NCBI RefSeq assembly: GCF_003286085.1
Contig: NW_020825298.1
Span: 868,001 to 932,000, forward strand
DNA from: Drosophila persimilis
Lineage: Eukaryota > Arthropoda > Insecta > Diptera > Drosophilidae
DNA: 64,000 bases
Direction of reading: 5' to 3'
Part shown: positions 34,695-44,300 of the stretch, piece by piece
Position numbering within the stretch: position 1 is the stretch's first letter
How the letters are laid out: the number at the start of each line of letters is the position of its first letter
The notes under the pieces: model-generated
Databases searched by the model: none
What the model was told of the DNA's origin: nothing
What the model saw: the letters and a program-made list of their open reading frames with translations, nothing else
Program-made: the position numbers and the translations under genes

Positions 34695-37600
34695 ATGACG
34701 TCCTCTAGCGCTGTAGAAGATGAGCACCTTACAGACTCCGATTTAAGCGATGATGAGGGTGAGTTGGGACAACTGTTATTGAGAGGTCTAGTCTGAAACC
34801 ACACATTTAGAGCGCAACGTGGAGCAGCGCCAGGAGGAGCAGCGTGTTGAGACACCGCGACCGGTGTACAGTGACGAGGAGTTGCACCAGTTGGTGGAGT
34901 TCATACAACGCATGTGTGTGCTGAGCTGCTTGGACCATCGGGACTGGCATGAGAACTCAATGGACACCATTCGCCGGTGGCTGTTGGAGGTCAACGAGCC
35001 CCTGCTGACTGTTTCCTATGATGGGAGCACGCTTACCGCCTGCCTGGGCTTTCCCACCGCGTACATTACCGACATGAGCTACTTTCGTCGCGAACCGAAC
35101 GAGATCTTCAGTGTGGAGGCCTTCCACGACGAGATCCAATTCGGAACGGTTCATAGCGATGTGGATGGCTGCCTGCTGCATGTCCTGGAGTGGCTATATA
35201 TGCCCTTCTTTCGGAACTATCCCGAATGGAATGATACTGTCCGGCAGCGCTTTTGCTCGAGCATGGATCGCTTTCTGGGATTTCTCACTGGAATGCATTA
35301 CCAGATTGGTGGCATGGCCGTGCTCTATGTCCCCTATGTGATCAAACAGCTCGGAGGCGGTGACGAAGAAGGTTCGGCTGGAGTGGGTAAGGTGGACAGG
35401 CAGCTGGTTAAGAGCCTGGAAGGCATTGCTCTCTATTGGACAACTCAGATTCGTACTTTGCTGGGGGATTGCACATTGACGGTGCCCCACGATTTGGTCA
35501 CAGTGCGAGATGAGTTTGAGTTCTGGGAATATCGTTGTAGGTAGAGCAATTCTTTCAAGAAATGCACCTCAAATAATCTAGTCTCTGTTTCTCCCTCTTG
35601 CTAGATGAAGTCCTGCAGGGAATCAACGCACAATTGGCCCAGTCAGATGTAGACAAGGTTTTCCGTGTTCTACGACAGTCCAACTCCGTTCACATGCCCC
35701 AAGTGGATGACCTAATAGCGTCGGCCAAGATGGAGCTTGTTCAGTCATTGTCCAACATCAAGTATCTCCATTTGCTGATCGAGCCCTGCTCCAAAATTGA
35801 TCTGTCCAACAGCCCCGCAGAGCTTACAAAACTTCTGCCCAGAATAATCCATCTTGTGCGCTACATCTGGCTGAATTCGGAGTACTATAATACGCGGGAG
35901 CTCATCACCGGTCTCTTTCGGAATCTCAGCAATCAGATTATAATGTTCTGCACGCAACAGACCAAAGTGCAGGAGATACTCGAGGGACGGCCGCGCTTTG
36001 GCATCGAGATTTGCAACATGTCGATCGATTGCTGCCTGGTTTACAAGGGAATCTATGAGGAAATATCGAGCCAGCACAGCCAAGTGGGTTGGCAGCTAGA
36101 CGAGGGGATCATCTTCAACCATGTGGATGCATTTGTGGAGCGGCTCAACGATGTGATTGACATTTGTGAGTCGATGATTGTATTTGGCCGTTTGGATGAG
36201 AACGAGACAATACCCAGGGCGGAGTTTGGTGGCTCCAGGGGCGAGGAGCTGGACAGGATTGCCGCCAATGTGGAAAATAAATTTTTGCAGACTCTCAAGA
36301 AGCTGCAACGATGCAGTGGCTCACAGTCCATCATCCTAAATGTCCATCGCGAGGACTGGTATGACCTGGTGGCCATGTATCGCACCAATGTCCAGCACTT
36401 GGAGGAAACAGTCCAGCGTCTGATCTTCAATGTATTTCAGCATGTCTGCAATGTGGAGGAGGCCCTGGAAGGCCTGCAAGCCTTGCTTTTCTACTCCTAT
36501 CGCCATCGCGGCACTCTGAGGAAGACCTTCCTTCGGGAGGTGAGTCGCTTGTGGCGCATGTTCTCCCAGGAAATGGATGCCACTTCGAGGAAGCTGCTGG
36601 AGTGTCGACAGCAACAAGAGTCCTGGCTCTCCCATCACGTGTCCCGTGCCCTCAATTACCGCATCAATCTGGAACGCCTCACCTGGCTGCGGAATCGATT
36701 GAAGAATGCCGAATGGTTGCCGACAGTCAAGGAGGCTGCTGCCACGCTGGCCAAATTCGACTCGCTGCGCAAGGAGTACGAAAGAGAGTCGCATCAGGCC
36801 TATGAGGATTGGCAAACGGCATGCTGTGGCTGGTCAGCCGATCTCAACCAGAGGCTCGAGCGTTATCTGATAATACGCAGCAAGCAGGCGAGAGGTCTGC
36901 TGGAGTGCAACATAGATCCGGCTGTCGTCGAAATATGCGAGCAGGCACAGCATTTTGAGCGGTTGGGTTTCCCCATACCCAGTACCATCAAAAAGTTCTA
37001 CGAGCGCTGCGAATGCCTGAGATCTGTGTACAATAGCGTCACCCAACTGTGTCTCAGCTACAACCGCATCCTGATGGGCCTTACAGATCGAGAGCGGAAA
37101 CTATTTCGACCGCTGGTCCTGGCCTGCGATCGGCACTTGGCTCCGGGCATCTTTAAGTTCACCTACGGGGCCGATTTAAGCGAGCAATCGTTCTTTGAAG
37201 ATTGCGGTGAGTTTATTCAAGACTTTCAGCAGATCGTCCACATCTATAAGCGAGCCAATCGGGGCGTGGCCAGGTGCTGCGAAAAGATTTGCGATACCAC
37301 CCTGCTGCGGTTTAATTTCATGGGTGCCGTGGACATATCCGTGCTGCAGCAGCAACTATCCGGCTGGCTAGCGAGTTCTGGCGATACACTGAGGAATTAT
37401 TACAATAATATTTTGGAGTTGCTTTCCGCATTCAGCAGGCAGTTCCATTTGGTCAAAGATGAGGTGATTTGAGCCTGATTTTGTTGTACTATTAACCAAA
37501 ACTCAAAACTTACAACTTTTAGATGTCTGCCGAGTGGATTCTTTATGTGAACGGTCTGGATGATATGCTGGCCAACGCCTTAATGACCAGTGCTCGCAGT

Positions 37601-38645
37601 TCATTGACAAAGCTCTACGAAGCCCTTCATCGCGACGAGGACATGGCCCCTGCCCCCATATTGGTACTGGAATCGGATGTCAAGGATGGTCGGATTGTGT
37701 TTAGCCCAGATATGGATGAAATTGCTACCGTTCTGTGTGGAGTAATTGACAATATCCGCTGCATGCTGGATCAGTTCCCCAGACTGGGCTACAAGCTGAG
37801 GCTGCCCAAGACCGCGCAGCGTCAGGGATTCGCTGGAGTGTTTCGCGAGGATCAGGAGTGCTCCGAGCTGATGCGCAGCATCCAAGCGGAAATATCCAAG
37901 CAGCGGCAGGAGATGGAAAGCTATCAAGAGCAGTGGAACCACCATCGCATGCTGTGGGAAACCACAGAAGAACAGTTCACCGAACGGCTGATGAAAAGCG
38001 CCCGGACAGCGGGAGTGTTTGAAGGTGGCATCGAACATTATAGTGCCCTGGCCGATGATGTGTCCTTTGTGGATGCCATCACGAATGTTTATTTCATATT
38101 AATCAATCAGAATGCCCTGAAAAGCACTATATTGGATTGGATAGAGAAATGGCAGGCATTGAATATTAAAATGCTGTTGGATCATGCCACCAATTGGATG
38201 CGAGGTGGGACCACACACTAGCATTTCTCTCAATTAGAGTGATTCAATCTCCTCTTCTTTTGCAGGCACCTATCGCTATATGCGACGGAATGAGAGGAAT
38301 GTATTGAAGGTACCGCGCACCATTCGCGAAACGGTGGCTGCCAAACAGCTCTTCGAGCGTTTGATCCAAGAGCTGCCCCTCAAACAGGCGACCTTTACAC
38401 CCATGCTGGAGCTCTTTGTACTGCTCCACAAGTACCAAGTGAATCTGGCCGAGAAGACGCATGAGCAGGTGCTTGGCTTGGAGTCCGCTTGGCTGCACTA
38501 CCTTCAGACCTTGAGCGAGGCTGATGAGATGCTCGACAATGAAGGCGATGAAAACAAATTGGAGCTGGCCAAGCAAGCGGAAAAGTTCAAGTTTATATTG
38601 AAAGAATTCCTCGAGGATTTTTACTCGAAATTACCCAAGAAATAG
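34695..38645 (+). CDS. Dynein heavy chain tail protein, DNAH2-like, without motor domain
   Basis: Exons 34695-34758, 34811-35536, 35605-37463, 37523-38204 and 38266-38645 join in phase to 1236 residues. The sequence aligns by eye along the whole N-terminal tail (DHC_N1 region) of the axonemal dynein DNAH2. Landmarks are FHDEIQFGTVHSDVDGCLLH, RYIWLNSEYYNTRELITGLFR, LDEGIIFNHVDAFVERLNDV and EWILYVNGLDDMLANAL. A full dynein heavy chain has about 4500 residues. This one stops after EKFKFILKEFLEDFYSKLPKK, just before the linker, so it has no AAA+ ring or microtubule stalk. It could bind intermediate chains or other heavy chains without making force. The frame is open throughout, so it looks like a maintained gene rather than debris. 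The stop codon is followed at once by GTGAGT. Confidence 0.85.
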
Positions 38646-39476
38646 GTGAGTTTTTTCAGTTGTGTGAATACTTTATATAAATTTAATATTCAATAGCTAA
38701 ATGCCATGCCTAAAGCTGTCTCTTGATACGTCTCTTCATCTGTTGGTCCTTGATTTACGGGCATTATTTGGATCAGTTCTCCACTTCAGGGACAGATTTG
38801 CTTGCTATTTAAATTAGGGAACTTTAAGTTTTAAAATGTAAATGCTGTTCAAGTAAAAAACCGCAAATAAGCTTCAAACCGAATGTAATTACATTTGTTG
38901 CTGATTGAGCATTGCGTTGATGTGCGGTTTCGGGCAATTAGCTGTGGTGTCCAACGCCCGTCGTGGATGTCGTTTGCGGTGCACGTTATTAATGCTGTAA
39001 ATGCTTAGTGTCCGTAAAGTTTTGCAAAATAATTTTAAGATATACGTGAGATATGTGTGAGAAGTGAGTCCACGATAGTGAGAAGGTTACAAGAGCTACA
39101 AGAGCTAGAGTCTCGAAACCATCAATCCATATACAAATCGATCCATAAAACTGTCTGTTGGTATGTCTTTTTGCTTCATTGATTTCTCTTCATTTGTCGA
39201 TCGATCTTTCGTCAGGTCTAAGGTATAAATCGTTTTTATCTCATGATAATATTTTATTTTTATTTAACTATTCGACTGATCTATTAATTTTGCCATTACT
39301 TTTGTGTATCGTATTTCTTACCCAGCCGCGACGTCACAGTTTGAAGGCGATTGTATTGAGTAACCAAATTGTTTTGGGCCAATTTTTTATCAATTTGATT
39401 GATTGGGAGTATGCGGGGGCAGAGATACTCGTAATTACTTGTTGATGGGCATGTTGGGCATTCTCCGGCCTCAGTC
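38646..39476 (+). other. Intergenic gap between the dynein-tail gene and the UGT gene
   Basis: I see no dynein linker or AAA+ sequence here in any frame and no other coding signal. TCAGTC right before the UGT start could be an initiator. Confidence 0.5.
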
Positions 39477-41049
39477 ATGAACCGACCGCCGATCAGCCAT
39501 ATACTGCTGTGGATGCTAGCCATCTGCAGCGCGGTAGGGGTGGAGTCCCATCATATACTGGGCCTCTTTGTCAACTTGCATCGCTCCCAGCTGCTGGTGC
39601 ACATGGCCGTGACTCGTGCTTTGCTGCAACGGGGTCATCAGGTGACTTTGGTCACCACGCTCCCGTTGGAGGAGGTGGAATTGGAGGGCAATGTCACTCA
39701 CATACTGGTGCCGTGGCAACAGCCGGCGGATGAAGATCATCTTGGATCCGCAACGGATTGGCTGCTGCGCTTGCTACGGATGTTCAACCGCTTGGAGCAG
39801 TCGGGGGATCTGCTCGACCAGCCTGCCTGGAAAGATTTCATGAGGCTGTCACCCAAACCCCACTTCGATCTGTTACTTTTGGGCTACCATTTCAACGATC
39901 ATCTGTTGGGCGTGGCTGCCCACTTCAACTGTCCAGCGGCGATCATCTCCACCCAACAGCCGATTGGATTTGTCAACAGTCTCATGGGGAATCCCGAGGA
40001 GCGCTGGTACGTCCCCCAACCATATGACAGTCGCCAGCGTAGTGGAATCTCTGCCTGGCTCTTTGGCGCGTGGGAAAAGTTGATGGAAGCGGTGGCTCGG
40101 AGAGTTCTGCGAAGGATTTACAGGTGGGAGTAATGTTTTTCCAATTCTACAGCCCCTGACCATAATATCTCCTTTCAGTTCACATTTTCCCGAACCCCAC
40201 TATCCACCATTCGAGACGATGCGTCGTTCTGTCGCCCTGGCTCTGAACAATCATCACATGATCAGCGAGGGCCCCATTGCTCCCCTATTGCCGAGCATGG
40301 TGGACATAGGTGGGATACTCTTAGAGCAGAAGTTAAATGAGACTTTCCTAGAGGTATCGGGGAATCGCTCGCTCATAGTCTTCAGTCTGGGCACCCGCTT
40401 CACTTGGAAAAGATCTCCTGACCATTTTGTTCAGACCTTTACACAGGCGTTCGCTCAGTTTCCCGACTACGATATCTATTGGACCTACGATGGACCCAAT
40501 GCCAGTGAAATTATGTCGCATCATTCTCATCTGAAGTTGGCCAAATGGTGGCCCCAGCGGCAGTTGCTGGGTCAGCAGCAGGCATGCCTCTTCATCACCC
40601 ACGGAGGCAAGGGCAGCCTCACCGAAGCTTTGTATTACGGAGTGCCCATGGTGGGGCTGCCACTGCTGGGAGATCAGCGCGCCAACCTTCTCAAGATGGG
40701 AGCCAAAGGCTGGGGTATGACTTTGTCTACGCAGAATCTCCGCCATGCAGAGCTCTCAAAGGCGATGGGCAGTGCTCTCAGCCACTCGCGTTACTCCAAG
40801 AGCATATCGAAAGCTTCCCATCTCTACCGCGATCGTCCGATGAATGCCAGCGACGTGGCAACCTTTTGGCTGGAGTATGTCATACGTCACAGGGGGGCCA
40901 AGCACTTGTACAGTCCCGCCCGGCAGCTGGACTTTATGCAGTACTACTCACTCGATGTCTATGCTATTGTCTATGGCGGACTGGTGCTGCTGATAGCAGT
41001 CTTGAGGAGGATAAACAGCAGGCTTTCTGTGACTAGAAGTATCGTTTAA
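39477..41049 (+). CDS. UDP-glycosyltransferase (membrane UGT), atypical active site
   Basis: Member of the insect UGT family, which conjugates sugars to lipophilic compounds in the ER lumen. Exons 39477-40123 and 40179-41049 give 505 residues, a normal length. A signal peptide (ISHILLWMLAICSAVG) is followed by the acceptor domain. The sugar-donor signature lies near residues 336-380: WWPQRQLLGQQQACLFITHG, GKGSLTEALYYGVPMVGLP and GDQRANL. A C-terminal membrane segment (VYAIVYGGLVLLIAVL) and a short basic tail complete the family plan. Two oddities: the usual catalytic Ser-His reads Ser-Gln (residue 38), and the usual His-Pro in the signature (LxHP) is missing. The intron is 55 bp. No symbol is assigned because fly UGTs are numerous. 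Confidence 0.9.
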
Positions 41050-41332
41050 TTGAATACAGATACACGCGGTATATAGCTTAAGATATGAACTTAATCGAAG
41101 GTAACTTAAGTACACTTGAATGTTAGTTGCAATACTTCTGAACGGAACTTGGATATCTTTCCTTCTCGGTGTATCAGATGCAGTCGGACACTGCATCGCA
41201 TAGTTTTATAGATAGTAAACATGCATTAATCGTACAAGTAATATTTAGTGTATACACAGTTCTGGATTGCTTTCGTTCGGCGGCGTCGGCGGCATTTGCC
41301 CCACTCGCTGGAGGCCGGGCCAGGCGAGAGCC
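41050..41332. other. Convergent 3' ends of the UGT and Pvf genes
   Basis: The 283 bp between the two stop codons are AT-rich and non-coding. I see no canonical AATAAA on either strand. Both 3' UTRs probably overlap here. Confidence 0.4.
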
Positions 41333-44300
41333 TTAGCCCTTGCCCCACTGCAGCTTCGTCTGCAGCTGATGCATCGAGCCCGGACGCGGACAGCGTCCGT
41401 TTTTCACATCATAGAGGCCGTAGTTGCAGATCGGTTGACTGCTTTCCCGGTGCTGGATGCGACTGTGGAAAAGAGCGATTGAGAGACGGAAAGAGAGAGA
41501 GCGAGATCTTGGAAACTCACATTCGGTCATTCATGGCGAATCCTTCCTCGCCGTTCTTTAACCTCTGGCACGCCGCATCGTTGAGATGGCAATCGCAGCG
41601 GCAGTGGAGCATCACCGCCCCCACCACATTTCCTCGCCAGCTGAAGTCCTTGAAGTGCTTGGGACACTGGCACTGCGTGCTGCGCTTCCGACGACTCATG
41701 TTCTGCACACACTCGCATTCGGTGTGATTCACCAGCGGGATCATCTTGCCGCGGTTGTTCAGTACGAATGGCAGCTCCACCGTGACGTTTTTCTTCACGG
41801 AACAGATCTCCCCATCCCGACAGCAACCAGTGGAGCTGTCGCACCGATGCAGGATCGTGGCCCGAGGATAATACTGTATATTTGTCTCTCCGATCATATA
41901 TATGACTTGGGCCTTGGGCACTTTGCATTCGGCTTCTTTGATCAGTCGGTTGTTGTGGGCTCTGGCCAATAGGATGATTGTCCCTGAAAAGGTAAAAGTT
42001 GGAAAGTGCTTTGAAGAATGACACACGAATACGGATTCGATTTGAGAATATTAACACAAAGGTCATGATTTGATTAGATTGTAACTTTGATGGAACTTAG
42101 ACCATAGTTCCATTGGATCCAGAATATTGACGTTTAAAATCTCACTTTTGAGATGGTCTCTGTTTGAGTCGCTGGTAACAAATGCGAGCGGCTCGCTTAT
42201 GGGAAATTTATAGAGCTAACTAAAGTCTTTCATATTTAAAAACGAAAGTGGAATAAGTGTTAAGTTTATGTGACAATCATTGATCATCCCTCAAATATCC
42301 GATTAAAAACTTTCCTTGAAATTTATAGAGCTAATTAAAGTCCTTCATATTTGAAAACGAAAGTGGAATAATTGTTAAGTTTATGTGACAATCATTGATC
42401 ATCCCTCAAATATCCGATTAAAAACTTTCCTTGAATATAGGTCGAACATCTACCAGTTCAGGAAATACTCGTCTGTACGTCCGTCTATGTATGTATGTCA
42501 CTGATATAACCTGTTATCCAGTTAATTATTTAATAACCCATTAGGGTTCTGGTCTTTTTAGCGGTTCACTAAACTGCATTTTTCAATGCCGTTTGCAGGC
42601 GTTCCGCGGGCATTTCACAGGCGCTTTTGATCGCCCATCCATTGGCTTTTTGGCTCCAAGATTAAAATCATTTTAGCGATTTGACTTCGCTTTATTGATC
42701 GACTGGAGCAGTGAGCACCTTTATGGTCTTTGCCTTGCTTAAGTTTACCGTTGCGTGTGTTTTCCTCTCCTTTTTTTATGTGTCGTGCTATAAAAATTCT
42801 CTGAACAAATCTGCAAGCGGAATTCCTTTGCATACCCTTTAGGAAGGTATATTGAATGTGCATCAGCAGAAGAGGCGCTAAGGAACAGACGGTATCTGTT
42901 TCTACATAAATTATTTCTAAAACTTTTCTCATATTCAAAATCGGAATGGAATATCATGCTAGGGGGCAAGCCCCCCGTCTCCCCCGTCTAAAGACGATCT
43001 TCCAGGGTATGCAAACCTTCGGTTTTCCTCGATGTCTAGCTCCTATTAGAGCCATAAAGTTACAGAAGCAAATCAGAGCAGAGAGCCGTGGGCAGGGGAG
43101 CCCGGAGGAGTCTACAGTCAAAGCGGACCACCTAGTGTGCAGCTAATCCCAGTTCCCACTCGAATCACCTACTGGAGAAGAAATTTCAAAGCATTTCGGC
43201 TCCTTGGGTGGGTGAGGGGGAGCCCAGAACCCAGAACCCAGACACAGAATCAGCTGCATCCATATGTAATTTTCATAAACGCTTCATGATTGAATCATCA
43301 ACTTAACGAGTGCTCTGAGGGGGGTCGCAAGAGGTGGATTGGGGCTAGTTTTAGTAGGTGAGAGAGTGGGGAGGGGGGGAGTCTCCGGAGCAAGGGAAGG
43401 GGCATCGCTGCGATGGCTGGATGCCTCAGACTGAATGGCTGGGTCGGCGTCGGCGGCATCCACAACAGCCACATGAATAATTCAAGGGGCACTATCTCAA
43501 CAAGCTCCAAGGACTGAAACAAGAGAGGTGAGGCAGAAGGCGGAAGGGTTGGGAGGGAACGTTGCAACGCTGATGATGCTGCTGCTGCTGCTGCAGAGTT
43601 TTCCCCAGTTCTGGTTGGACTGGTCTGCTGGACTGGCTTGCCTTTGAACTTGGAATGGCATTGCCCATGAAAATGTGGGGCGACCCTGGCATCAGGCCCC
43701 TCCTCGAGGAGAGCGCAGAGGGGCATTGTGGTTCTCTGGGAAATTACCATAGTTTACCATGGCCAACAGCTGAGGCAGTCGAGCCTGGCCAATAAAGTCA
43801 TTTTGAGTGCTCTGCCAAATGTTACACATCATTTAATCAAGGGAAAAACTTTACCAATGGAACAGACCGGGGAGAACAGAACTTTTCGCACAAATACGAG
43901 AATGTATGAATATAGAAGAGCTAAACGATTCGAGTGGGGAAAGGGAAGGAGAAAGAATTAATGTACTTTACGGGGGGGATAGGCAAAAATAAGATTTGAA
44001 AATTGTTGAGGGGGTCTATTATGTAGAATCTACAAATATATTTTACGCTTTAATAGTTTCAGAGCTTCAGGGAATATCTGCCATTCCATGTGAGAAAAGC
44101 ATTTGGGTCTCGAGTGCAGAAATCTGCATCGAAAATCGTGACAGCTGCACAATTCAAAAATCAAATGATGTTTAAAGAGGTGTCCAATAAGATTCAAAAT
44201 TACTTTTCAGTACTACTTGAGTACCCGATTCCGCCACAATTTGTTGGGAGAGTGATCTAATTTGAGCCAATCCAAAGTACTCTCCGTAGGAGCCATTCAT

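Noticed and set aside
37523-38221. Dynein-tail exon 4 read as a separate gene from its ATG
   Set aside because: The ATG is simply the first codon after the intron; phase and homology continue from exon 3 and into exon 5.
41527-42066. Second long minus-strand frame over Pvf exon 3
   Set aside because: The frame with the conserved cystine-knot cysteines (LHRCDSSTGCC, HTECEC) is the other one; this is its shifted shadow.
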